A DNA stretch of 64,000 bases from Parachlamydiales bacterium (GTDB lineage Bacteria; Chlamydiota; Chlamydiia; Chlamydiales; SM23-39): NCBI GenBank assembly GCA_015661075.1, contig JACVQJ010000013.1, positions 1 to 64,000 on the forward strand, written 5' to 3'. A program made the position numbers and the translations under genes. Shown here one piece after another: positions 1-9,404 of the stretch. The notes below the pieces were generated by a model. It was not told the DNA's origin and did no database searches. It saw only the letters and a list, made by a program, of their open reading frames with translations. How positions within the stretch are numbered: the first letter of the stretch is position 1; each line of letters begins with the position of its first letter.

Positions 1-80
1 CAGCTAATGGCGGGCGCTTAAAAGCGCCCGATAAAATAAATAGCTCGGCTTACCCGCCCCTGAAGGGGCGGGATTGCGCT
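1..80. repeat. Structured dispersed repeat, copy A (cut by window edge)
   Basis: The first 62 bases are identical to 5041-5102. The copy holds two hairpins: a GC-rich one at about 10-30 (GGGCGC...GCGCCC around a short loop) and a second at about 54-72 (CCCGCCCC-TGAA-style loop-GGGGCGGG), followed by ATTGCG, which also follows the equivalent hairpin of the copy at 14.5 kb. The left part of the element is outside the window. The two-hairpin layout resembles the ends of IS200/IS605-type elements, but no transposase or tnpB gene is present, so it is at best a non-autonomous remnant. Confidence 0.7.
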
Positions 81-187
81 TCGAGCAAGCTGTTCAAGCA
101 GCTTCCTTACCTATTCCCGATTTTTGAATCGCTCCCGGTATATATTCCTGCTGGAAGAAATCCTGGCTATAGAATATTACCTGGAGT

Positions 188-2290
188 ATGGCCCCACATT
201 CTAAAAGTCTCGACTCTTTTTTTGCCCCTAAAACAATTGCTGTCATCGGTGCGAGCGAGCGGATGAAGAGCGTCGGGCGGACGCTGATGAACAATCTATT
301 GACCGCCTCCTTCTGTGGAACGATCTTTCCGGTGAATCCCAAGCATAGGAAAGTGTGCGGCTGTCAATGCTATCCGTTGATTGGCGCGATTCGTCAAAAA
401 ATCGATCTAGCCATCATCGCGACGCCAGCCAAAACGGTTCCTGCCATCATCGCAGAATGCGTCGAGGCGAAAGTGTCTTCAGCCATTATCATTTCAGCAG
501 GGTTCAGGGAAGAAGGCGCTGAAGGTATCGAGCGCGAGGAGCAGATTCTTTTTCACTCGCGCGGCCGTCTGCGGGTCGTTGGGCCGAATTGTTTAGGTAT
601 TATGCGCCCCTCGGTCGGTCTGAACGCAACGTTTGCCCGAGGAATGGCTTTACCTGGGAGGGTCGCTTTCATTTCGCAATCGGGAGCAATGTGTACGGCC
701 ATGCTGGATTGGAGTTTGAGAGAAAAAATCGGGTTCAGCGCCTTTGTCTCGATCGGTTCGATGATCGATGTCGGCTGGGCCGAGATGCTGGAGTATTTCG
801 GCCGCGATCCCGAAACTGAAAGCATCCTAATCTATATGGAGAGCATCGGCGATGCGAATGCCTTTTTGCAGGCTGCTAAACAAGTCACTCGCACTAAGCC
901 GATTATTTTATTGAAAGCGGGGAGATCGGCGCAATCAGCCCAGGCAGCCATTTCGCATACGGGATCGCTGGCGGGCAATGACGAAGTGTTTTCGACCGCC
1001 ATGCAAAGTGCTCATATCCTTCGGGTCGATACGATCTCTGAGCTTTTTCACATGGCCGATTATTTGGCCAAACAGCCCTTGCCTCAAGGATCGAATCTGA
1101 CGATGATCTCCAATGCGGGCGGGCCCAGCGTCATTGCGACGGATGCGCTCGTGGAAATGGGGGGCAGTCTAACTTCACTTGAGGCCAAGACGACCCGAGC
1201 GTTGGATAGGCTCCTATCTCCGCATCGAAGCCACAATCCTGTCGATCTTCTGGGCGATGCCAGCGCGGAAAAGTTTGAAAAAGCGATTCAAATCGCCACG
1301 ATGGACGACAAGTCGGATGGAATTCTCGCCATTCTCGCTCCACAGGACATGACGGATCCCACGGAAACGGCGCAGCGACTGCAGCCTTATCGCTTAACCA
1401 GGCAGCCGATCATGGCGAGCTGGATGGGGGCAGGAACTGTTGAAAAGGGGAGAGAGCGGCTCAACCAGTATCAAATCCCGCAATTTGAATTTCCCGACAT
1501 GGCTGCGAGAGTTTTCGCCATGCTGTGGAAATATGTTGAGGCCCGATCGGAGCGAAAACAAGACAAAATGCCGCAATTTCGCGATGTGTTGTTTGCGGTA
1601 GTGGAGCGCATCATCGCTCAAGCGCGCGAAGAAAAACGAACGATACTCGATGAGTATGAATCCAAAAAGATTTTGGAGGCGTACGGCATCAAAGCTGTTC
1701 GCACCGAAATCGTCGAAAATGCATCCGCGGCAGTGAAACACGCCCGCAAAATCGGTTTTCCGGTCGTATTGAAAGTCTATTCCCGAACGATCTCGCACAA
1801 AAACAAAGCGGGCGGCGTCAAACTCGATTTGAGGGATGAATCTTCAGTGATCGAGGCGTTCGAGGCGATCCAAAAGGCTGTGGACGCAAAGCATTTTTCA
1901 GGAGTGACGGTTCAGCCAATGGTGGATAGCGGCGGCATCGAGCTGATTTGCGGCAGCACAACGGATGAACAGTTTGGCCCTGTCATCATGTTTGGATTTG
2001 GGGGGAGTCTGGTTGAAGTCATCAACGATCGCGCCTTGGCGCTGCCGCCGCTATCAAGGAATGCTGCGCGGCGATTGATTGAGAAAACAAAGATTTATCA
2101 AGCTCTCAGTAATAAAACCGATTTGAAGCGCCTGGAAAAAGTTTTGATGCGCTTTAGCAGCCTAATCCTTGCCCACCCTTCGATTAAAGAGCTGGATATC
2201 AACCCGCTCGTCGCTGTGAAGAACCATTTCATCGCACTCGACGCGAGGATTGTTTTACAGGATGACTTGTCGATTTCTCTGAGAAAATGA
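188..2290 (+). CDS. ADP-forming acetate-CoA ligase (acetyl-CoA synthetase), fused alpha-beta subunits
   Basis: This 700-residue protein should interconvert acetyl-CoA, ADP and phosphate with acetate, CoA and ATP in the cytosol, giving ATP by substrate-level phosphorylation. An N-terminal Rossmann CoA-binding domain starts near residue 10 (IAVIGASE), followed by succinyl-CoA-ligase-like domains. The phosphorylated histidine lies in the motif SHTGSLAG at about residue 257. A C-terminal ATP-grasp domain begins near residue 480 (ILDEYESKKIL, later GFPVVLKV). The length matches single-chain ACD enzymes. The ATG at 188 follows a CTGGAG ribosome site. The 3' end overlaps the convergent repeat gene by 36 bases. 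A GNAT domain, found in Pat-type relatives, is absent. The exact acyl substrate cannot be read from sequence. Confidence 0.88.
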   Translation: MAPHSKSLDSFFAPKTIAVIGASERMKSVGRTLMNNLLTASFCGTIFPVNPKHRKVCGCQCYPLIGAIRQKIDLAIIATPAKTVPAIIAECVEAKVSSAIIISAGFREEGAEGIEREEQILFHSRGRLRVVGPNCLGIMRPSVGLNATFARGMALPGRVAFISQSGAMCTAMLDWSLREKIGFSAFVSIGSMIDVGWAEMLEYFGRDPETESILIYMESIGDANAFLQAAKQVTRTKPIILLKAGRSAQSAQAAISHTGSLAGNDEVFSTAMQSAHILRVDTISELFHMADYLAKQPLPQGSNLTMISNAGGPSVIATDALVEMGGSLTSLEAKTTRALDRLLSPHRSHNPVDLLGDASAEKFEKAIQIATMDDKSDGILAILAPQDMTDPTETAQRLQPYRLTRQPIMASWMGAGTVEKGRERLNQYQIPQFEFPDMAARVFAMLWKYVEARSERKQDKMPQFRDVLFAVVERIIAQAREEKRTILDEYESKKILEAYGIKAVRTEIVENASAAVKHARKIGFPVVLKVYSRTISHKNKAGGVKLDLRDESSVIEAFEAIQKAVDAKHFSGVTVQPMVDSGGIELICGSTTDEQFGPVIMFGFGGSLVEVINDRALALPPLSRNAARRLIEKTKIYQALSNKTDLKRLEKVLMRFSSLILAHPSIKELDINPLVAVKNHFIALDARIVLQDDLSISLRK

Positions 2291-4087
2291 CATCAGCTGC
2301 CTGATCGGAAGCGGTTCTGCGTTTTGAGAGGAGATATCATCGTAGGTTCTGTACGCCGGATTTTGCCGCAGTCTTATTTTTGAGTTCCGTTCCGTGTCGA
2401 GCGCATCGTTGGCAATTCGATCCACGCGGCTTTTAAATTCACTGTCACTCCTCAGCCTTTCGCTGGCATACCTGAGCACCCAGGGGCCGAGCAGCCAAGC
2501 GCCAATTTCTTGAACAGCCGTCAGTATGAAGTCTTTATCATCCTTCAGCGCGGAGCTGGCATATTCAAACGCCATCAGGTTTTGTTGAACAGCTGCCAGG
2601 GCGGCTTCAGCGTCATTACTCAGGCGATCGCTGGCATATTCAAGCGCCAGGCCAGTTTGCGTGACCGCAGCCATCACAACGCCTTTGTCATCCCGTAGCC
2701 TCTTGCTGGCGTTTCTGAGGGCAAACCCATTTTCTCTAACCGCCGCCAGCATGAATGCTTTGTTGTCCCTCAATCGATCGCTGGCATATTCAAGAACTCC
2801 ACGGTGTTGTTTAAAATAGGCGCGGGCGGCCGTGTTGTCATTTTTGGGATCATTGCCGTTAAATTCATGCACCTGACGGCTCTGTCTGACAGCCGCTAAT
2901 GCTATTTTTTCGTTATTTTGTTGTTGAGGACTTGCGTTTCTCAATGCCATGCCGCATTGAGTCACAGCTTCCAGTACCACATCAAAGTCATCCTGTAATT
3001 TTTTGCTGGCATTTCTAAGAGTTAATCCATATTTATGAACAGCTGCCAACATAAAATCTTTATCATCGGTCAGCAAAGGATCGGCAAATTCAATCGCCGA
3101 ACCATTTTGCTGCACAGCTTTCTGCATGAACTGTGTCTCTTTTTTGAGCCGTCCGCTGGCATATTGAATGGCCAGAACATTTTGTTGAATCGCTTGAAGA
3201 ACTACCTCGGGGTCGTTTTTCAGGGTATCATCTGCATATTGAATCGCCAACCCGTTTTGTAAAACAGCATTCAGAACAGTATTTTTGTGTTTTTTCACAT
3301 TCTGGCTCGCAAATTGAATCGCCAAGCCGTTCTGTCGGACGGCTGCCACCACAACATTTTCGGTATTCTTCAGCCGATCGCTGACATGTTCCAGCGAGAG
3401 TCCATTCTGAGCGACAGCGGCCAGACCTATATGTGGATCATTCTTCATCCGGTCGTTGGCATGAATGATCGCCAAGCCATTTTGTTTAACCGCAGCTAGC
3501 ACGACTTCTCTGTCATCCTGAAGCTGTTTGCTGGCGAATTGAAGCGCCAGACCGTTTTGTTGGACGGCGGCCAATACCACTTCTTTATCGCACCGATGCC
3601 ATGGTGCGGCGCATTCAAGCGTCATGCCGTTTTGATTGACTGCCGCGATTCGGAATATTTTATTCATTCTGTGCCAAACGCTGGCTGATTCCAGCGCACA
3701 GCCATCCTGAAGGGTAGCGGCCATGACGATTGTGTCGTCTCCCCTCAATCGATCGCTGGCATTTCTGAGAGTTGATCCGCATTCCCTGACGGCAGTCAGC
3801 ACCGTGTTAGGGTCGTCCATGGAATTGTTAGATCTATTTTTTCGATGAGTCAGATCACAATACCCAACGATCACGTTCCCGAGCACGGGGATTAACAGAA
3901 CTACACATCGAAGGAACTTTTTTTGATCGAGGTGATGGTAGTAGTGACTTCCGGCCACAAAGTTTTTGCTCATGGATGGAAGTACAACGCATTTTTGAAA
4001 AAAATCGATTAAATTCGTTGCTGTGCTGACCACAGGAATATAGTCAGAAATCTGATCGGCATATCTTAAACATTTGCTTACACCCAT
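2255..4087 (-). CDS. DUF4116 repeat protein with 18 repeat units, Inc-like N-terminus
   Basis: The 610-residue protein has a 90-residue N-terminal region with one clear hydrophobic stretch (VVLLIPVLGNVIVGY, near residue 62), then about 18 units of a 25-residue repeat with the pattern xDxxxVLAAVxQNGxALxYASxxLR, which is the DUF4116 family. The units are well diverged from each other in both protein and DNA, unlike those of the two HECT genes at 53-59 kb, so this copy is older or evolves without gene conversion. No HECT or other catalytic domain follows; the last residues are polar. DUF4116 proteins are known from Legionella and environmental chlamydiae and are thought to be effector-like, but their function is not established. 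A role outside the bacterium is inference. Confidence 0.85.
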   Translation of the reverse strand: MGVSKCLRYADQISDYIPVVSTATNLIDFFQKCVVLPSMSKNFVAGSHYYHHLDQKKFLRCVVLLIPVLGNVIVGYCDLTHRKNRSNNSMDDPNTVLTAVRECGSTLRNASDRLRGDDTIVMAATLQDGCALESASVWHRMNKIFRIAAVNQNGMTLECAAPWHRCDKEVVLAAVQQNGLALQFASKQLQDDREVVLAAVKQNGLAIIHANDRMKNDPHIGLAAVAQNGLSLEHVSDRLKNTENVVVAAVRQNGLAIQFASQNVKKHKNTVLNAVLQNGLAIQYADDTLKNDPEVVLQAIQQNVLAIQYASGRLKKETQFMQKAVQQNGSAIEFADPLLTDDKDFMLAAVHKYGLTLRNASKKLQDDFDVVLEAVTQCGMALRNASPQQQNNEKIALAAVRQSRQVHEFNGNDPKNDNTAARAYFKQHRGVLEYASDRLRDNKAFMLAAVRENGFALRNASKRLRDDKGVVMAAVTQTGLALEYASDRLSNDAEAALAAVQQNLMAFEYASSALKDDKDFILTAVQEIGAWLLGPWVLRYASERLRSDSEFKSRVDRIANDALDTERNSKIRLRQNPAYRTYDDISSQNAEPLPIRQLMSFSQRNRQVIL

Positions 4088-4266
4088 ATTTGCACCACGG
4101 GGTAGTTTTTGGCTCTCGATCGTAGACGACAGGCGAGTAAAGTATCAACAAATTATTTTAAACTTGTCAGTTTTTGGCGGGTTTTATAGACCCTGTTTTA
4201 TTTCGGAATTAAAAGATTTTGTTGAGCGATAGTTTTACTTAGTTGCTGTAAATTCGCTAAATTGTT

Positions 4267-4521
4267 ATGATAATTAAGAAATCAACAAGATTTTGCATGA
4301 CAACAAAAGCTGTAGCAAATTTCTCTCAGACGACTCCGCCCGAAGCGAAGCTTCGGGAATTACTCGATCCGTGCATGGGTCGGTTGTGTCAAAAGGTGGC
4401 CATGTTCGTACTTGGAGTGATCGCTCTGGGGATTATTTCTTTTATTCTATGCCCAGCCGCTCCCATCGCATGTATGTTCATTCTTAGCGTATTCACTAGT
4501 CTTGCACTACTCAAACCGTAA
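4267..4521 (+). CDS. Small protein with paired hydrophobic segments, Inc-like candidate
   Basis: An 84-residue protein, or 74 residues if it starts at the ATG at 4297 (MTTKAVANF). Neither start has a strong ribosome site. Residues about 44-82 form two hydrophobic stretches separated by the turn CPAAP, the bilobed pattern typical of chlamydial inclusion-membrane proteins. There are no other motifs. The neighbouring gene at 4633 has the same layout, and the DUF4116 protein lies upstream on the other strand. I do not recognise a family. The Inc reading is inferred only from the hydrophobic pattern and the likely host. Confidence 0.5.
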   Translation: MIIKKSTRFCMTTKAVANFSQTTPPEAKLRELLDPCMGRLCQKVAMFVLGVIALGIISFILCPAAPIACMFILSVFTSLALLKP

Positions 4522-4579
4522 GTCTTATTTTTATCATATGTAAATTTTAATTCTAAATTATATTTGTGACGTGTTTTAG

Positions 4580-4608
4580 TTGATGTTAACTTGCCGTTGC
4601 GTTATATT
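4580..4608 (+). promoter_or_regulatory. Sigma-70-type promoter for the gene at 4633
   Basis: TTGATG at 4580-4585 and TATATT at 4603-4608 are separated by 17 bases. They lie 24 bases before the ATG at 4633, which carries a strong ribosome site, so the predicted transcript has a short leader. Confidence 0.6.
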
Positions 4609-4632
4609 AGTTGCGAAAACAAGGAGGTAGTT

Positions 4633-4956
4633 ATGACAAACCCAGTCCCAGTAATAACTCCAAACCCAGGTAATCCAAATTTACCTATAAGTTCTCAGCA
4701 AAATCCCGAGACTACGAGCGAAAAGATAATTAAGGTCGCTCGAACAATTTTTAAAGTATTGGGGATCTTAATACTTATATCCAGCATCGTATTATGTGCC
4801 CTGTATCCTGGAACCATCGTTGCTCTAAATTTATACGCTGCGAATCTCCTTCCCATTCTTCAATTTGTGGCCTTAGCGTATATTTTTGGTAGTCACTGCA
4901 TTAAAAATGATTCTCCAGAGATTGGCCTGAAAATCGGCGAAATAACCATTAAGTAG
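4633..4956 (+). CDS. Small protein with paired hydrophobic segments, Inc-like candidate
   Basis: A 107-residue protein. I chose the ATG at 4633 because AAGGAGG lies just upstream and a good promoter sits at 4580-4608; an in-frame start at 4591 would fall inside that promoter. The first 40 residues are polar and rich in Pro, Asn and Ser. Two hydrophobic segments follow (VLGILILISSIVLCAL and LLPILQFVALAYIF), joined by a short loop, and the tail is polar. This is the bilobed hydrophobic pattern of chlamydial inclusion-membrane proteins, in which a polar N-terminus carries the secretion signal. The gene ends just before the structured repeat at 4.98 kb. Function is unknown. Confidence 0.65.
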   Translation: MTNPVPVITPNPGNPNLPISSQQNPETTSEKIIKVARTIFKVLGILILISSIVLCALYPGTIVALNLYAANLLPILQFVALAYIFGSHCIKNDSPEIGLKIGEITIK

Positions 4957-4983
4957 AGCTGCCAGAATCTAGTAATATGAATG

Positions 4984-5102
4984 CGGAAGAAGAATCTCCT
5001 CCTTTGAAGAACTCCTTCCTAAAGGAAGGAGATTCTTCGACAGCTAATGGCGGGCGCTTAAAAGCGCCCGATAAAATAAATAGCTCGGCTTACCCGCCCC
5101 TG
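4984..5102. repeat. Structured dispersed repeat, copy B, overlapping the 3' end of kdpC
   Basis: The copy starts with an imperfect palindrome (AGAATCTCCTCC ... GGAAGGAGATTCT, about 4991-5036), continues with the 62 bases identical to copy A, and stops at CCCCTG, so the last hairpin arm and the ATTGCG tail are missing. Bases 5058-5100 provide the last 13-14 codons and the stop of kdpC. This suggests that the element landed on the original kdpC stop region. Confidence 0.75.
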
Positions 5103-5681
5103 CTTCAATCCATCCAAACTCAGATTGATCTGCAGAACATTTATCCGTTTTTCCCCAAAAATCCCCATCCAGGGATGAGCTGTGGACTGGCGAATGAGTT
5201 CGAGAACCTCCAATAGAGCAAGTCCTCGTTCGCGCGCGATCCTTGAAGCCTGAAGTTGGGCATTTTCCAGACTGATATGCGGATCCAGGCCGCTGCCGGA
5301 TGCCGTGACGGCGTCGACAGGGATTGGCTGCGTCGGCGGTAGGTCGTTTTCTTCGCGATAGGCCGCCAGTCGCGCCTGCACAAGATCCATCAGTTTTTTC
5401 GATGTCGGGCCCAGATTGCTCCCCCCAGACTTCATGGCGTCATATCCGTTGTCGCCGGCCGCTGATGGCCGTGGATGGAAATAGGCCGGCGATGAAAAAT
5501 TCTGGCCGATGAATTTCGATCCGATTATTTGCCCGTTTCCATTTTCCAAAAGCCCACCACTGGCGTGCTCGGGAAAAAAAACGCGGCCAATCGCGCAAAT
5601 CAGAAGTGGATAAGCAATGCCGAGAATCAGGGTCAACAGCAAGAGCGAAAGAGCGGTAGTCCGGATTTCTTTTTGGATCAT
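5058..5681 (-). CDS. kdpC: Potassium-transporting ATPase subunit KdpC, with tail from a repeat
   Basis: KdpC is the small membrane-anchored periplasmic subunit of the KdpFABC high-affinity potassium pump and is needed for complex stability and ATP use. One N-terminal membrane helix (about residues 10-30) is followed by typical family motifs (GSKFIGQ, SGSGLDPHIS, LLEVLELI). The usual length is about 190; this one is 207 because the last 13 residues (after LSLDGLKQ) are read from the dispersed repeat. The start overlaps the kdpB stop by 4 bases (ATGA), so translation is coupled. The altered tail lies beyond the conserved core and probably does no harm. Confidence 0.93.
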   Translation of the reverse strand: MIQKEIRTTALSLLLLTLILGIAYPLLICAIGRVFFPEHASGGLLENGNGQIIGSKFIGQNFSSPAYFHPRPSAAGDNGYDAMKSGGSNLGPTSKKLMDLVQARLAAYREENDLPPTQPIPVDAVTASGSGLDPHISLENAQLQASRIARERGLALLEVLELIRQSTAHPWMGIFGEKRINVLQINLSLDGLKQGRVSRAIYFIGRF

Positions 5682-7684
5682 ATCAGGCCCAGATTGTGGA
5701 TGAGCAAATCGATCGCTTTGATGCCGATAAAGGGAAGGGCGATTCCGCCAGCTCCATAAATCAGCAAATTGCGATTCAATATCTGCGAAACATGCTGCGG
5801 CACGAATTTAATCCCCCGGAAAGCGAGAGGAATCAACGCAATGATGATGAGCGCGTTAAATATCACCGCGCTCAGTACGGCACTCTTCGGACTCGACAGG
5901 TTCAAGATGTTTAAATGGGAAAATGCCGGAAAAAGGGGAATGAGTAGCGCAGGGATGATGGCAAAGTACTTGGCGAGATCGTTGGCGATGCTGAATGCGG
6001 TCAAAGCGCCGCGCGTCATGAGCATCTGTTTGCCGATTTCGATGATTTCAAAGAGCTTGGTCGGGTCGGATTCGAGATCGATCATGTTTCCCGCTTCTTT
6101 CGCAGCCTGCGTTCCCGCATTCATGGCCAGACCGACGTTGGCAAAGGCGAGCGCCGGCGCATCGTTCACACCGTCTCCGGTCATAGCGACCAAATAGCCG
6201 GCATCCTGCTGCTCAAATAAAAAGGAGAGCTTGTCTTCTGGAGTGGCCTGTGCGCGAAACTCGTCGACGCCGGCCTCTTTCGCGATCGCGGCGGCTGTCA
6301 CGGGGTTGTCGCCTGTGATCATGATGGTCCGGATCCCCATGGTGCGAAGCCGTTGGAACTGTTCGGCCAGGCCTTTTTTGACAATGTCTTTGAGGTGGAT
6401 GACGCCGAAAATGCACTGTTTGTCCGCCACAAGCAGGGGAGTGCCGCCAGACTCTGAGATCGCTCGCACGGCCTCGGCCGTTTGAAAGGACATCCCGATC
6501 CCCGCAAACCCTTCGATGGAGTCGATCGCGCCTTTGCGAATCTGCCGTCCCTGAATATTCACCCCGCTGAGACGCGTGGACGCACTGAAAGGGACGAGTT
6601 CGGCGCCCTGGCACTCCCTGGCCGATGCGGGGGCATTTTCATTGATCCAGGCGATGATGCTTTTGCCCTCGCCCGTCTGATCGCAATAGGAGGCCAGGTA
6701 TGCGGCTTCGGCGAGCTCTTCGAGTGTATGGCCGGGCGACGGAATCAATTCGTTCGCCTGGCGATTGCCAATGGTGATCGTGCCCGTTTTGTCGATCAAT
6801 ACGACGTCGATATCGCCGGCCGCTTCCACCGCTTGCCCGCTCATGGCCAAAACACGTTTTTTCATGAGCCGGTTGATTCCGGCAATGCCGATCGCGCTCA
6901 AAAGGCCGCCGATCGTCGTCGGAATAATGCAGATGAGCAGACTGACCAGCATCGTGATCGAGATGTTGGCATGGAAATAAATGCCAAAAATTTTGAATGT
7001 GCAAACGACCGTGAGAAAAATGAACGTCAGTCCCGATAGTAAAATCGTGAGCGCCAATTCATTATGTGTGCGCTTGCGCTTCGCACCTTCGATGAGCTGA
7101 ATCATGCGGTCGAGGAACGACTCGCCGGCCGAAGAGCGGATCTTGATTCGGATCTCGTCGGAAAGGACTTTGGTCCCTCCTAATACTCCGGTATGGTCCG
7201 ATCCGGCCGCGCGAATGACGGGGTTGGACTCTCCAGTAACCGATGATTCGTCAATCGAGGCGATCCCCTCGATGATTTCTCCATCTCCCGGAATCGCTTC
7301 GCCAGCGGACACGACGACGACATCGCCCATTTTAAGCTGGTTGGCATTCACGCGCTGTTCACGGCCCGATGAATCGATGAGTCGGGCAAAAAGCTCGATG
7401 CGGGATGATCGAAGAGATTCGGCCTGCGCCTGGTTGCGGCTCTCCGCCAGCGCTTCGGCAAAATTAGCAAATAAGACAGTGAACCAGAGCCAGATACTGA
7501 TTTGTAAAATAAATAATATTTGAGACGGCGGACTGATAAACAGTTCAATAGTCGTCAAAATCGCGCCGATTTCGGTGATGAAGATCACTGGATTTTGGAT
7601 TAGCAGAACAGGATTGAACTTTTTAACGGCGTTCCAGATCGCCCTGCGCAAGATTTTGCTATCAAAAACAGAAGGTGCGTTCAT
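5678..7684 (-). CDS. kdpB: Potassium-transporting ATPase ATP-binding subunit KdpB
   Basis: KdpB is the P-type ATPase subunit that hydrolyses ATP to drive potassium uptake through KdpA. At 668 residues it is close to the usual 680. Clear motifs are the actuator TGES (SSVTGESNP), the phosphorylated aspartate in DKTGTITIGNR, the nucleotide domain MITGDNP and the hinge GDGVNDAPALA. Membrane segments flank these domains. The gene lies between kdpA (10-base gap) and kdpC (4-base overlap) in a kdpFABC operon. No KdpD/KdpE sensor pair is seen next to the operon, so its control must lie elsewhere or be absent. Confidence 0.96.
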   Translation of the reverse strand: MNAPSVFDSKILRRAIWNAVKKFNPVLLIQNPVIFITEIGAILTTIELFISPPSQILFILQISIWLWFTVLFANFAEALAESRNQAQAESLRSSRIELFARLIDSSGREQRVNANQLKMGDVVVVSAGEAIPGDGEIIEGIASIDESSVTGESNPVIRAAGSDHTGVLGGTKVLSDEIRIKIRSSAGESFLDRMIQLIEGAKRKRTHNELALTILLSGLTFIFLTVVCTFKIFGIYFHANISITMLVSLLICIIPTTIGGLLSAIGIAGINRLMKKRVLAMSGQAVEAAGDIDVVLIDKTGTITIGNRQANELIPSPGHTLEELAEAAYLASYCDQTGEGKSIIAWINENAPASARECQGAELVPFSASTRLSGVNIQGRQIRKGAIDSIEGFAGIGMSFQTAEAVRAISESGGTPLLVADKQCIFGVIHLKDIVKKGLAEQFQRLRTMGIRTIMITGDNPVTAAAIAKEAGVDEFRAQATPEDKLSFLFEQQDAGYLVAMTGDGVNDAPALAFANVGLAMNAGTQAAKEAGNMIDLESDPTKLFEIIEIGKQMLMTRGALTAFSIANDLAKYFAIIPALLIPLFPAFSHLNILNLSSPKSAVLSAVIFNALIIIALIPLAFRGIKFVPQHVSQILNRNLLIYGAGGIALPFIGIKAIDLLIHNLGLI

Positions 7685-7694
7685 GAAGGGGGCC

Positions 7695-9404
7695 TCAAAA
7701 CAATAATCCCTGGTGCATCGCGAAATACTCGAAAATCGGCCCGATCACCAGTGCGGGTAAAAACGTCAATGCGCCAAACAAAAGCAATATGGCCATAAAA
7801 AAAACGGTAAAGACAGGGCCATGGACCACGAGATTGGTGGGGGTCAGGTGGGCTTTTTTCTTTCGGATGAGAGATCCCGCCAATGCCAAAACAGGAATTA
7901 AAACCCCGAAGCGGCCCACGAGCATCGACACACTCAAAGCGGTGTTATAAAAAGCGGTATTGGTCGATAGGCCGGAAAAGGCGCTGCCGTTATTGGCAGC
8001 TGTGGAAACAAATGCGTATAAGGCTTCCGTGAAGCCGTGGGGTCCGCTGTTTGCGATTCCGCTGAGGCCCCATTGCGTCACCAGGGCCATTGATGCGAGG
8101 CTCAAGGTAGTGAAGCCAAAAATCAGCAGGACGATCATGGTCAATTTGATCTCATTGGCTTCCACTTTTTGCCCAAGATACTCCGGCGTGCGGCCGATGA
8201 TCAGGCCGGCGAAAAAGACGGCGACGAAGACGTAAATCAGCAGGATATAGAGCCCCGAACCGCAGCCCCCGAAAATGGCTTCGGAAAAGAGCATGTTCAT
8301 CAACGGGATGAGGCCGCCGAGCGGCGTCATGGAATCAAAGCTCGAGTTGATTGCCCCGCAAGAAGTATCGGTGGCTGCGGAGGTGAAAAACGCCGATGCC
8401 GCAATGCCGAAGCGCTGTTCTTTGCCCTCCATATTGCCGCCGTAGACGCCGAGATTTGTCAGCGAGAGAGCGTCATTTGTCTCGCTCCAGATGCAGAGCC
8501 AGGCGCCGACTACAAACAGGATGGCCACCGCAGAATAGATTGACCCGGCGTGTTTTTTGTGTTTGATCGCAACGCCCAAATAATAGATCTGAGCGGCGGG
8601 AATGACGAGAATGGCCAGCATTTGAAGCAAGTTGCAAAGCGGAGTGGGGTTTTCATAGGGATGGGCCGAGTTGGCATTGAAGAACCCGCCTCCGTTGGTG
8701 CCGATCAGCTTGATCGCTTCCTGGGATGCGACAGGGCCCTGCGCGATGGTTTGCTGAAGGCCATCGATTGTTTGGGCCTGGACGGCGGCCGACAAATTCT
8801 GAGGGATTCCCTCGCTGATAAATACGATGGCTAAAACAATGCTCAATGGCAGCAAAAGATAATAGCAAATGCGGACCAGGTCGGTCCAAAAATTGCCGAT
8901 CGTTTCACATTTACTGCGAGCTAGCGAACGCACCAGCGTGGCGCCAACGGCAATTCCAACAGCCGGAGAGACGAAACTCTGGACGGTCAAAGCCGCCATT
9001 TGAGAAAAATAGGAAAGGGTTGTTTCGCCTGAATAGCTCTGCCAATTCGTGTTGGTAACGTAGCTGACAGCCGTATTCAGATTGAGATGCCAGGAAGGGG
9101 AGGGGAGGTTTTGAGGGTTGAAGGGGAGATAGGGCTGCAAGAACAGGATTAGCATGGTGAAGATGAGAGCTCCCAGGCTGAACATCATGACTGAGACGAG
9201 ATATTGAACCCATGTCTGCTCTTGAAGAGGATCGATGCGCAGAATTTTATAAGTTACTTTCTCTAGCGGCTTTAATATCGGATCGAGAAATGTGCTTTGA
9301 TCGGCGCTCAAAACTTGAGCCATATACAACCCAAGAGGTCTTGTACAAAGAACAAGTACGAGCAAAAATAAGCCGATTTGCGCCCAGGCGACCATTGAGA
9401 TCAT
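7695..9404 (-). CDS. kdpA: Potassium-transporting ATPase potassium-binding subunit KdpA
   Basis: KdpA is the channel-like subunit of the KdpFABC pump and is related to potassium superfamily transporters with four pore loops. The 569-residue form starts at the ATG at 9404, which overlaps the kdpF stop as TAATG; a longer in-frame reading to 9422 would run over kdpF. Selectivity-filter-like loops are visible (TNTNWQSYSGE, GTNGGGFFNANSAHP, TDTSCGAINS, ANNGSAFSGLS). About ten hydrophobic helices are present. Length and motifs fit the family well. Confidence 0.96.
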   Translation of the reverse strand: MISMVAWAQIGLFLLVLVLCTRPLGLYMAQVLSADQSTFLDPILKPLEKVTYKILRIDPLQEQTWVQYLVSVMMFSLGALIFTMLILFLQPYLPFNPQNLPSPSWHLNLNTAVSYVTNTNWQSYSGETTLSYFSQMAALTVQSFVSPAVGIAVGATLVRSLARSKCETIGNFWTDLVRICYYLLLPLSIVLAIVFISEGIPQNLSAAVQAQTIDGLQQTIAQGPVASQEAIKLIGTNGGGFFNANSAHPYENPTPLCNLLQMLAILVIPAAQIYYLGVAIKHKKHAGSIYSAVAILFVVGAWLCIWSETNDALSLTNLGVYGGNMEGKEQRFGIAASAFFTSAATDTSCGAINSSFDSMTPLGGLIPLMNMLFSEAIFGGCGSGLYILLIYVFVAVFFAGLIIGRTPEYLGQKVEANEIKLTMIVLLIFGFTTLSLASMALVTQWGLSGIANSGPHGFTEALYAFVSTAANNGSAFSGLSTNTAFYNTALSVSMLVGRFGVLIPVLALAGSLIRKKKAHLTPTNLVVHGPVFTVFFMAILLLFGALTFLPALVIGPIFEYFAMHQGLLF

